Positions 1 through 6,219 of a DNA stretch of 7,778 bases are shown piece after piece. The notes under the pieces were generated by a model. That model was given only the letters and a program-made list of their open reading frames with translations, did not search any database and was not told the DNA's origin. Position 1 is the stretch's first letter, and the number at the start of each line of letters is the position of its first letter. Made by a program: the position numbers and the translations under genes. Source of the stretch: Gulosibacter sediminis (GTDB taxonomy: Bacteria; Actinomycetota; Actinomycetes; Actinomycetales; Microbacteriaceae); the NCBI RefSeq assembly GCF_014904065.1, contig NZ_JACXJG010000003.1:36220-43997 (forward strand), read 5' to 3'.

Positions 1-1051
1 TCACCAGGCGACGCTGACGGTGGTGTGCGAGATCCGCCATCCCGCGTTCGTGCTCCTCGATCCCGGCGAGCAGGCCCGCCGGGTCTCCTCCTGGGGGCGG
101 GTGCTGGCCAGCGTCTGCCGGTCCGGGCGGATCGCGACCGTGCAGGTGCTGGAGCGCACCCTGCCGGACTCGGGCACGGGCCTGGCCGAATGGTGGGCCG
201 CCCACGGCAGCCAGGACGACTCCTTCGCATCGAGGACGTATGCCGAGCTGATCGAGCGCGCCGGGCCCGCCGGGGAGCGTCACGCCACCACGATCAGCCT
301 CAGCCTGGATATGAAGACGGCGGCCCGGCAGATCCGGACCGCCGGCGGCGGGCTGCGGGGCGCGGCCGCGGTGCTGCGCCAGGAGATGAGCACACTGACC
401 GCGGCGCTGCGCTCGGCGGACCTGACCCCTGCCGGGTGGCTGAGCCCGGGGCAGATCGCCGTGATCCTGCGCAGCGCCTACGACCCGGCCGTCGCCGCGA
501 CCCTGGAGCGGCACGGGGAGATCGGCCAGTCGCTGGCCACCGCCGGCCCGGTCGCGGTGACCGAGACCTGGACGAGGCTGCGCACCGATACCGGCTACCA
601 CGTCGTGCTTTGGATCAGCGAGTGGCCCCGCTCGATGGTGTATCCGGGGTTCCTCGCCCCGCTGGTGCTCTCCTCAGGGATCGGGCGATCCCTGTCGCTG
701 CTCTACACCCCGCTGCGCACCGATCAGGCTGCCCGTGACATCCGCAAGAAGAAGGTCGAGCACATCTCCGATGCCGCGCAGCGCCGCCGGATCGGACAGA
801 TCGAGGACGCCGCCCAGACCGCCGAATACACCGACGTGCTCCAGCAGGAAGCTGACCTCACCGCCGGGCACGGCGTGCTGCGCGTGACCGGTCTGGTCGC
901 CGTCTCGGCGCCCACCATCGAGGAACTGGACGCCGCGGTCGCCGCGGTCGAGCAGGCCGCCATCCAGGCCTCCTGCGAAACCCGCCGCCTCGTCGGCCAG
1001 CAGGCCGCCGCGTTCACAGCCGCGGCCTTGCCCCTGACCCGGCCCGTATGA
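1..1051 (+). CDS. SCO6880-family conjugation protein (VirB4 N-terminal-domain-like), 5' truncated by window
   Basis: This is the C-terminal part, about 349 residues, of a protein I recognise as the SCO6880 family, found beside VirB4-like ATPases in actinobacterial conjugative elements. The frame is open from base 2 with no convincing start (the GTG codons at 20 and 23 have no ribosome site), so the gene begins upstream; family members are roughly 480-510 residues. Visible features are a basic helix-rich middle (RKKKVEHISDAAQRRRIGQI, about 742-801) and a C-terminal block reading GVLRVTGLVAVSAPTIEELD followed by ETRRLVGQQAAAFTAAALPL. That block is laid out like the end of the N-terminal domain of VirB4/CagE/TrbE proteins, which ends just before their ATPase domain. 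No nucleotide-binding motif is present. I infer that it pairs with the separate ATPase at 3308-4807 as a split VirB4. It ends 6 bp from the stop of the convergent gene at 1058. The family call is firm; the split-VirB4 role is inference. Confidence 0.85.
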   Translation, partial: HQATLTVVCEIRHPAFVLLDPGEQARRVSSWGRVLASVCRSGRIATVQVLERTLPDSGTGLAEWWAAHGSQDDSFASRTYAELIERAGPAGERHATTISLSLDMKTAARQIRTAGGGLRGAAAVLRQEMSTLTAALRSADLTPAGWLSPGQIAVILRSAYDPAVAATLERHGEIGQSLATAGPVAVTETWTRLRTDTGYHVVLWISEWPRSMVYPGFLAPLVLSSGIGRSLSLLYTPLRTDQAARDIRKKKVEHISDAAQRRRIGQIEDAAQTAEYTDVLQQEADLTAGHGVLRVTGLVAVSAPTIEELDAAVAAVEQAAIQASCETRRLVGQQAAAFTAAALPLTRPV

Positions 1052-1057
1052 GCCGGC

Positions 1058-1756
1058 TCAGTTGTCCTTCGGGGGCTTCTCCTGTGCTAGGAGTTGGGAG
1101 AAGTGCGCGTCGTTTGGGGCGATATCTGGTCGGAGCCAGTGCATGACCTGATACGTGTTGTTCACCAACATGAAGCCGTCCGACGCCATCGCACCGGCGG
1201 AGAAGACAACCTGATCATCTCCGAGCGCGTCCAGCAATTCGGCGTTGTCATCGCCATGGACGAGGTCACCGTAGAGGAACATACGTGCGATCTCGTTGTC
1301 CCAGGCATTGACACGAACCCCGGCTGCTTCTGGGTCGATCGGGGCCTGCATAATCCGCATTCGGCGAGGCGGGTACTGCGCCCAGTTCTCACGCAACTGT
1401 GTCAAATGCTCAGAGACATTGGTGGCGTCCGCCGGCCGAAAGTACTCCAACGCGGCAAGAACCGTTACCCATGCGAGCCGGTCGCCCTTCTTCGTGAGCG
1501 TGAGTGGACGGATCAGTGTGAGTGCGTAAGCCACCTGCTCTTTGGGAGGAATGACCTGGCGAATGCCTGCCAGAGACGACTGGCCTGTGGCTTGATCGAC
1601 AACGAAGTTCATGTGCAGCTGTTGCCCCAGGTTCATCGCATCGTCACGACGTGCGAGCTCGCACGAGAAGAGCTCTTCCGCTCGGCGTTTGAACAGTCGC
1701 AGGGTCTGAGTGTGCCTCGCTGCGAGCTGATCGCTGGCCCTATCCTCACCGCTCAT
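1058..1756 (-). CDS. Hypothetical protein, orphan cargo gene in reverse orientation
   Basis: This 232-residue protein matches no family I recognise. The start is well supported: ATG at 1756 has a GGAGGA ribosome site four bases upstream (1761-1766). The product looks soluble, with no signal peptide or membrane helix. It has a charged, probably helical N-terminus (about residues 1-45, rich in R, E and K), a mixed middle (RQVIPPKEQVAYALTLIRPL and a following basic TKKGDR), and a C-terminal part with aromatic and acidic patches (WDNEIARMFLYGDLVHGDD). The gene lies against the transfer operon, tail to tail with the SCO6880-like gene and head to head with the gene at 1824, so it must have its own promoter. 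Its base composition is lower than its neighbours': hand counts give 36/60 GC for 1141-1200 and 33/60 for 1201-1260, against 51/60 for 3361-3420. That suggests later acquisition. Defence, entry exclusion and metabolic cargo are all possible; the sequence does not decide between them. Confidence 0.82.
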   Translation of the reverse strand: MSGEDRASDQLAARHTQTLRLFKRRAEELFSCELARRDDAMNLGQQLHMNFVVDQATGQSSLAGIRQVIPPKEQVAYALTLIRPLTLTKKGDRLAWVTVLAALEYFRPADATNVSEHLTQLRENWAQYPPRRMRIMQAPIDPEAAGVRVNAWDNEIARMFLYGDLVHGDDNAELLDALGDDQVVFSAGAMASDGFMLVNNTYQVMHWLRPDIAPNDAHFSQLLAQEKPPKDN

Positions 1757-1823
1757 GTGCTCCTCCGGCTGGTTCGTGCTCTGAATGCGTACCTCTCGAT
1801 CACCACAGTCAAGGGGAGGAACC
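1757..1823. promoter_or_regulatory. Divergent intergenic region with ribosome sites and a possible minus-strand -35 element
   Basis: These 67 bp separate the divergent starts at 1756 (-) and 1824 (+). They hold a GGAGGA ribosome site for the minus gene (1761-1766) and a GGGGAGG site for the plus gene (1813-1819, four bases from the GTG). On the minus strand, TTGACT at 1807-1812 differs from the -35 consensus at one base, but I see no good -10 hexamer 16-18 bp further on (the nearest are ACGCAT and CGCATT). That -35 would overlap the plus-strand ribosome site. No clear plus-strand promoter is seen, so the plus gene may depend on readthrough from upstream. Confidence 0.4.
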
Positions 1824-2744
1824 GTGCCTACATTCTACGATCCCGTCGCCGACGCCGAGGAGGCATCGCAGGCGCTGCGCGGCCTGGCGCACGCCAGCCG
1901 CGACTTCACCCACCCCGAGGACGCCTACGGGGTGATTGGGGACCTGCTGGCCGGGGTGCGCTCGATGCAGCAGTCGATCCAGCAGCTCGCCACCCGCCAC
2001 GCCCGCCATGACGGGCGCGCCTTCGACGATGCCGGAGACCCCGCCGCCGGTATCCGTGATGCCCGCCTGGCCGCCGGGGAGCTCTCCGAGGCCGCTGCCG
2101 CCCTGGACCGTGTCGAGGAGGGGCTTAACCGTGCCTCGCAGGCTGCCGGTCGCATCGCCTGGCACCCCGCCCCGCCCGCACCCGCCGAGACGGAGATGAC
2201 CAGGGTTCAGGGGCCGGTGTCGCGGTGGGTGAACATCGTCTTCCTCCAGGGCGGTGAAGCCGATGCGGTGCTGTGGCTGATCGACTGTGACGGCCCGGAC
2301 GCCGCGATCGAGCACCTGGCCGGCTTCGACTACGGCGAGGAGACCACGGACGCGGCCATGCTCAACGGCTACGTCTACGACACCCCACCGATCGGGGCGC
2401 TGGACAAGGAAGCACGCACGGGAGAGTACACGCTGACCTACAACCCGGACCTCGGCCACGTCGCCCTCTACCGCCACCACCAGATCGCGCCCGAGGACAG
2501 CCTCGACACCGACACCCCCGCACCGACCATGGACCCCGACATGGGCAGTGCCGGCGGTGCCGCCTCGGCCGGGACTGCGATGGGCGCGGCGGGTGCTGCC
2601 GCTGCGGCGCTCTCTGATCGCGGGGTACGCGCCACCGGACGAGAAGCGGGCAGTGCCGCCGGGCGTGGGCCGGTGAGCGAGGGGTCCTGGTTCGAGCATC
2701 CGGGCGTCGCGGCGGTCAAGCGTGACCGCGGCCTCGGCCTCTGA
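1824..2744 (+). CDS. Hypothetical transfer-operon protein: helical domain, ~90-residue central domain, GSWF...RGLGL tail
   Basis: This protein has 306 residues. I chose GTG at 1824 because GGGGAGG lies four bases upstream; an in-frame ATG at 1785 has no such site and falls in the divergent spacer. Residues 1-114 are Ala/Glu/Arg-rich and probably helical (SMQQSIQQLATRHARH; GELSEAAAALDRVEEGLNRA). Residues 125-216 form a distinct mixed domain beginning MTRVQGPVSRWVNIVFLQGG and including AIEHLAGFDYGEE and YTLTYNPDLGHVALYR. I have a faint memory of similar stretches in hypothetical proteins of actinobacterial conjugative elements, but no function. Residues 222-286 are a low-complexity Ala/Gly/Pro linker. 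The tail (287-306) starts GSWFEHPG and ends RGLGL. The N-terminal layout and the tail recur in the next gene, so the two may be paralogues, this one carrying an extra domain. There is no signal peptide or membrane helix. An accessory or substrate role in conjugation is inference from position only. Confidence 0.85.
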   Translation: MPTFYDPVADAEEASQALRGLAHASRDFTHPEDAYGVIGDLLAGVRSMQQSIQQLATRHARHDGRAFDDAGDPAAGIRDARLAAGELSEAAAALDRVEEGLNRASQAAGRIAWHPAPPAPAETEMTRVQGPVSRWVNIVFLQGGEADAVLWLIDCDGPDAAIEHLAGFDYGEETTDAAMLNGYVYDTPPIGALDKEARTGEYTLTYNPDLGHVALYRHHQIAPEDSLDTDTPAPTMDPDMGSAGGAASAGTAMGAAGAAAAALSDRGVRATGREAGSAAGRGPVSEGSWFEHPGVAAVKRDRGLGL

Positions 2745-2760
2745 CCCGACTACCTCCCGT

Positions 2761-2791
2761 GGTGCCGCCGCCCTGTGGGGTCGGCGGCACC
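2761..2791 (+). terminator. Strong GC-rich hairpin between two transfer-operon genes (terminator, attenuator or processing site)
   Basis: A perfect 10-bp inverted repeat (2761-2770 against 2782-2791; arm GGTGCCGCCG) begins 17 bp after the stop of the upstream gene. The stem can continue by three C-G pairs (2771-2773 with 2778-2780) past a single bulged T at 2781, leaving a TGTG loop. No T-run follows, so it is not a classical intrinsic terminator. Actinobacteria often use U-poor hairpins, and because the operon continues 74 bp later, partial attenuation or transcript protection is equally likely. Confidence 0.5.
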
Positions 2792-2864
2792 GGCATGTCC
2801 GTGACCGGGCGGGTGGGGTGCACCTGCACCACATCCCCGTCGTTCTCGTGCCTGGGAGGCCATC

Positions 2865-3311
2865 ATGTCCGCCGTCTACTATCCCGCCGCGTTCGCCACC
2901 GAGGCCGCCCGCAACCTGCGCCACCTCGCCGCGGACAGTGAACTGCAGGCCACGGGTCCCGGCACCGCCACACTGCTGGGCGACCTGCGCGATGCGGCCA
3001 CGGCGATGCGGGAGGCGATCGACCGGATCGCCGTCGCCCACACCCTCCCCGGCGCCCCGGCCCTCGCACGGGATACCGGGCTGCAGATCGGTGACGAGCT
3101 CCATCAGGCCGGCACCGCACTGGAGGAGACCACGACCCGCCTGACCGGTGCCGTCACCGCCATCGAACACCCCACCACCGTTCCGAAGCACACGACGCGG
3201 CGTTCCCTGCGCGCGGGGAGGCAGGCGCGGGTCGCGCAGCCGGCAGGGTCGTGGTTCGACCCGCACCCCGCCGGGTCCAGCAGAGGTCAGGGGCGGGGGT
3301 TGGGACTGTGA
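2865..3311 (+). CDS. Small hypothetical transfer-operon protein with helical domain and GSWF...RGLGL tail
   Basis: This protein has 148 residues and starts at ATG 2865, five bases after a GGGAGG ribosome site (2854-2859). Residues 1-102 look like an all-helical domain (NLRHLAADSEL; LLGDLRDAATAMREAIDRIA; ALEETTTRLTGAVTAIEHP). The layout resembles the N-terminal part of the gene at 1824, including a near-N-terminal tyrosine-proline motif (VYYP here, FYDP there). A basic stretch (residues 108-123, rich in R and K) leads to the tail at 128-148, beginning GSWFD and ending RGLGL, which matches the neighbour's tail. There is no membrane helix, signal peptide or catalytic motif. The TGA stop overlaps the GTG start of the ATPase gene by four bases (GTGA, 3308-3311), so the two are probably translationally coupled and made together. 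I infer a partner or adaptor of the conjugation machine; the actual function is unknown. Confidence 0.82.
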   Translation: MSAVYYPAAFATEAARNLRHLAADSELQATGPGTATLLGDLRDAATAMREAIDRIAVAHTLPGAPALARDTGLQIGDELHQAGTALEETTTRLTGAVTAIEHPTTVPKHTTRRSLRAGRQARVAQPAGSWFDPHPAGSSRGQGRGLGL

Positions 3312-4807
3312 GCGAGAAGGAACGCCTACATACCTCCGTGCTGGTCGCCCCGGCCACCGAGCGGCGACGGCTGCGGGCGCAGCGCCGCCAGGCCGCGGCC
3401 CGGTTGCAGGCCGAGCAGCGTCGCCGCGAGGTCGCGGAAGCGAAAGCCAAGGCCGAGGTCGAGCGGGCCGAGCGCAAGGCCACTCGGTATTTGCCCGCCG
3501 CCGGGGAGCCCGGCAAGCAAACGTTGCGGACGCCGGGCCGGTTCCGGCTGCCCCGCCACCAGGACACCTCCGCGACCCTGTCGGCCCAGTACCCGTTCCT
3601 CGCCGAGGGCGGCCTGGGCTCGGCGGGCGTGTTCGTCGGCCAGGACCTCTACTCCGGGGGCTCGTTCGTCTACGACCCGTGGGTGCTGTATCAGACCGGG
3701 GTCATCACCGCCCCGAACGTCGTGGTCGCAGGGATCGTCGGCAGCGGCAAATCCTCCCTCGCCAAGAGCCTGTACACGCGCAGCCTGCCGTTCGGGCGGC
3801 GGGTCTACGTTCCCGGTGACCCGAAAGGCGAGCACACTGAGATCGCCCGCGCCGTCGGCGGGCGGGCGATCCAGCTCGGCCACGGCCTGCCCACCCGCCT
3901 CAACCCCCTCGACGAGGGCTACCGCCCCTCCGGGCTCAGCGATGCGGAGTGGGAGACGACGGTCGCCTCCCGCCGCCGCGACCTGATCGGCGCGCTCACC
4001 GAGACCGTGCTGGCCAGGCCCATGTCGCCGCTGGAGCACACCGCGATCGACACCGCCCTCGCCGAAACGGTACGGGAGAACGAGGTGCCGATCCTGCCGA
4101 TGATCGTCGACCACCTCCTGTCTCCCTCCCACGACCCTGACGGGCGGCTGGCCGAGGACGGCCGCATGGTCGGACACGCGCTGCGACGACTGGTGGCTGG
4201 GGACCTCTCCGGCCTGTTCGACGGCCCGTCGACGGAGGTGTTCGACCCGACCCTGCCGATGGTGTCCCTGGACCTGTCGCGAGTCACCGAGAACTCCACG
4301 CTGGTGTCGGTGTTGATGACGTGCTCCAGCGCGTGGATGGAATCGGCGCTGCTGGACCCGAACGGCGGGCAGCGCTGGTGCATCTACGACGAAGCCTGGC
4401 GCCTCATGTCCGAACCCGCGTTGCTCAAGCGCATGGATGCGCACTGGCGGCTGGCGAGGGCGTACGGGATCAGCAACATGCTCATCTTCCACAAGCTCAC
4501 CGACCTGGAAAACGTCGGCGACCAGGGCTCGGCCATGCGCTCGCTCGCGAACTCCCTGCTCGCCAATGCGGAGTCCCGCATCATCTACCGGCAGGAATCC
4601 GACCAGCTGGGCACGACCGCGAAGACCCTTGGACTGACCGGCACCGAGCGCGAGCTGCTGCCGACGCTGGGCACCGGACAAGGGCTGTGGCGGATCAAGG
4701 AACGCTCCTTCGTCGTCCAGCACCAGCTCCACCCGGCCGAGTACGAGCTCTTCGACACCACCAGCCGCATGTCCGATCCCGGAAAAAACCAACCCCGCGT
4801 AGGGTAA
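3308..4807 (+). CDS. VirB4-like conjugation ATPase (ATP-binding protein)
   Basis: This 499-residue protein is the motor ATPase of a Gram-positive-type conjugation system, expected at the cytoplasmic face of the membrane channel. GTG at 3308 is chosen because it overlaps the previous stop as GTGA and starts a sensible N-terminus; an in-frame GTG at 3251 lies well inside the upstream gene. Residues about 15-58 are a highly charged probable coiled coil (Arg/Ala/Glu/Lys). Then come a block before the P-loop (GVFVGQDLYSGGSFVYDPW), Walker A GIVGSGKS (142-149), the DPKGE motif (171-175), LNPLDEG, and Walker B WCIYDE (357-362). The C-terminal block includes IIYRQESDQ (Q429), TLGLTGTERELLP and LFDTTSR near the end, the usual order for VirB4/TraC-type ATPases. 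It lacks the N-terminal VirB4 domain, which I infer is supplied by the SCO6880-like protein. The family is firm; the partner assignment is inference. Confidence 0.92.
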   Translation: MSEKERLHTSVLVAPATERRRLRAQRRQAAARLQAEQRRREVAEAKAKAEVERAERKATRYLPAAGEPGKQTLRTPGRFRLPRHQDTSATLSAQYPFLAEGGLGSAGVFVGQDLYSGGSFVYDPWVLYQTGVITAPNVVVAGIVGSGKSSLAKSLYTRSLPFGRRVYVPGDPKGEHTEIARAVGGRAIQLGHGLPTRLNPLDEGYRPSGLSDAEWETTVASRRRDLIGALTETVLARPMSPLEHTAIDTALAETVRENEVPILPMIVDHLLSPSHDPDGRLAEDGRMVGHALRRLVAGDLSGLFDGPSTEVFDPTLPMVSLDLSRVTENSTLVSVLMTCSSAWMESALLDPNGGQRWCIYDEAWRLMSEPALLKRMDAHWRLARAYGISNMLIFHKLTDLENVGDQGSAMRSLANSLLANAESRIIYRQESDQLGTTAKTLGLTGTERELLPTLGTGQGLWRIKERSFVVQHQLHPAEYELFDTTSRMSDPGKNQPRVG

Positions 4808-4809
4808 GA

Positions 4810-4829
4810 ATCCGCGTGATTCCGCGGAT
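4810..4829 (+). terminator. Small hairpin just after the ATPase stop
   Basis: A perfect 7-bp inverted repeat (ATCCGCG at 4810-4816, CGCGGAT at 4823-4829, 6-base loop) begins three bases after the TAA of the ATPase gene. No T-run follows. It could end transfer-operon transcripts before the reverse-strand metal cassette, but a stem this short is weak evidence. Confidence 0.35.
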
Positions 4830-4928
4830 CTCCAGACGTTCTGACCTTGACTGTGGGGTCGCATGTTCGTTACAGATGCAACCGTACGAGCGATCGGATC
4901 GATCTTTGTCGAAGCGGTCGTGGAGGGC

Positions 4929-4949
4929 ATGAGCGCTCCCTGTGCTCAT
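4929..4949 (-). terminator. Hairpin overlapping the MFS stop codon
   Basis: ATGAGC (4929-4934) and GCTCAT (4944-4949) form a perfect 6-bp inverted repeat that spans the TGA stop of the MFS gene (4946-4948). The wider stem is imperfect in the minus-strand transcript, and there is no T-run. It is a weak candidate for the 3' end of the cassette transcript. The remaining bases of the 138-bp interval 4808-4945 show no gene. They read visibly less GC-rich than the transfer genes, which fits an insertion border. Confidence 0.25.
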
Positions 4950-6175
4950 CGCTTGTGAGCTTGCACGAGAGTGCGGGACGTAGCGCTCCAAGCAGTGGTG
5001 GCGAGGACCGCGCCGAGAATGCCGATACCGACGAGGACGAGAGCCACGGCGGGAAGGCCGATAGCGGCGCCGAGAACACCGGCGAGGGGGTACGTGATGA
5101 GGAAGCAGGCGTGGGACAGGGAGAACTGCGCGGCGAACACCGCGGCCCGATTCTCTTCCGTGCTGCCTCGCCGCAGCAGCCTGGCGGAGGGGGTGAGGAT
5201 CGTGGAGGTTGCCGCCCCCATCAGCGCCCACACGCTCAGCAGCCCGACCCACTGGGGCGTGCCATCGGTCCAGGCGAGCACCCCGGCTCCGGCCAGGAGA
5301 AGGACGGGCAGGGCGATGCCGCCGGTGAGCATGACTCGCCGGTCCGAGACGGCTTCCAAGAGCTTGGGCATGGTCAGGGCCACGATCATGGAGCCGCCTC
5401 CGTAGGCGGCGAGCAGGAGCGCAGCATCGGACTGGGTGCGGCCCAGATCGCCCAGGACGAGGACAGTGGTGTTGACGATCACCATCGCCGTGGTCGTCGC
5501 CACGACGAGGTTCAGCGCCATCAGGCCCTGCAGCTCCCGGCTGGCCCAGAACGCACGGGCGCCGCGGGTGAGGCGATCGAAGAACGGCGCCGGAGCGGGA
5601 GCCTCGAAGCGAGGAAAGCGGGAGACAAGCACCAGGGTCGCAGAGGCAAGGAACCCGACCACGGTGCCAGCGAAGAGATTGTGGAAGCTGACGACCGTCA
5701 GTAAGGCGGCGGCGAGCATCGGGCTCACCAGCGACTCCAAGTCGTAGGCGAGCCGCGACAGCGACAGGGCACGTGTGTACTGTCCCTCGTCCGGGAGCAC
5801 GGACGGGATCACGGCCTGAAACGCGGGCGTGAACGTCGCCGATGCGGACTGCAACAGGAAGATCAGCACATAGATCTGCCACACCTCGGTCACGAACGGC
5901 AGCGAGAGCGCGACCCCAGCCCGGATGAGATCGGTCCCGATGAGTAGTGGCTTTCTCTTGAGACGGGTGGTGAGTGCCGTCGTGAGGGGGGAGACGGCGA
6001 CGTAGGCCACCATCTTGATCGTCATCGCCACACCCATCACCACGCCGGCGTCGCCGCCGGCGATTTCGAAGGCGAGCAGTCCGAGCGCGACGGTGAGCAG
6101 GCCCGTGCCCAGCAGCGCGATGACCTGCGCGCTGAACAGTTTCGCGTAGGTGGGATTGCGCAGGACAGCAAGCAT
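4946..6175 (-). CDS. MFS exporter, probable nickel/cobalt (metal) efflux pump
   Basis: This is a 409-residue integral membrane protein of the major facilitator superfamily. ATG at 6175 is the only ATG, GTG or TTG start in this frame after the regulator stops; its ribosome site is poor (AGG, nine bases upstream). The length fits a 12-helix transporter. Alternating hydrophobic segments begin with FSAQVIALLGTGLLTVALGL (14-33) and VVMGVAMTIKMVAYVAVSPL (45-64). The loop after helix 2 (TRLKRKPLLIGTDLIRAG, 70-87) is a divergent version of the MFS loop signature, of the type seen in the MFS_3/EntS-NreB-like group. A second charged cytoplasmic loop (RFEAPAPAPFFDRLTRG) separates the two halves. It lacks the His-rich C-terminus described for some NreB nickel exporters. 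The gene lies 44 bp downstream of a KmtR-like regulator, which is the main reason for proposing Ni/Co as substrate. A drug or siderophore substrate cannot be excluded. Confidence 0.88.
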   Translation of the reverse strand: MLAVLRNPTYAKLFSAQVIALLGTGLLTVALGLLAFEIAGGDAGVVMGVAMTIKMVAYVAVSPLTTALTTRLKRKPLLIGTDLIRAGVALSLPFVTEVWQIYVLIFLLQSASATFTPAFQAVIPSVLPDEGQYTRALSLSRLAYDLESLVSPMLAAALLTVVSFHNLFAGTVVGFLASATLVLVSRFPRFEAPAPAPFFDRLTRGARAFWASRELQGLMALNLVVATTTAMVIVNTTVLVLGDLGRTQSDAALLLAAYGGGSMIVALTMPKLLEAVSDRRVMLTGGIALPVLLLAGAGVLAWTDGTPQWVGLLSVWALMGAATSTILTPSARLLRRGSTEENRAAVFAAQFSLSHACFLITYPLAGVLGAAIGLPAVALVLVGIGILGAVLATTAWSATSRTLVQAHKR

Positions 6176-6219
6176 GAGACGAGGCCTAACGAACGAGAGT
6201 TTGTGCGACGAACGGGCTA

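Noticed and set aside
1785..1823. ATG 1785 as the start of the 306-residue protein
   Set aside because: It has no ribosome site and would place the GGGGAGG site inside the coding region; GTG 1824 is ideally spaced from that site.
1094..2011. Long plus-strand open frame across the orphan minus gene
   Set aside because: It has no ribosome site and runs through the divergent spacer into the gene at 1824 in the wrong frame. The minus frame has a strong ribosome site and a protein-like sequence.
1809..3266. 485-codon minus-strand frame opposite the two tail-sharing genes
   Set aside because: Composition is dominated by G, R and V as expected for antisense of GC-rich genes, with no start signal; the plus genes have good ribosome sites.
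4855..4892. GGGGTCGC... resembling the outer end of a Tn3-family terminal inverted repeat
   Set aside because: Only the first six or so bases fit. The inner end typical of such repeats is missing, and no inverted partner was found at the other side of the cassette.
3326..4930. 534-codon minus-strand frame opposite the ATPase gene
   Set aside because: It is a GC-rich shadow frame with many R, G, V and Q residues and no motif; the plus frame has Walker A and B.
4865..6194. GTTCGTTA (4865-4872) and TAACGAAC (6187-6194) as inverted ends around the MFS gene
   Set aside because: The match is 8 bp with no similarity beyond the core, and the right copy lies inside the kmtR-MFS operon, so it does not bound a unit.
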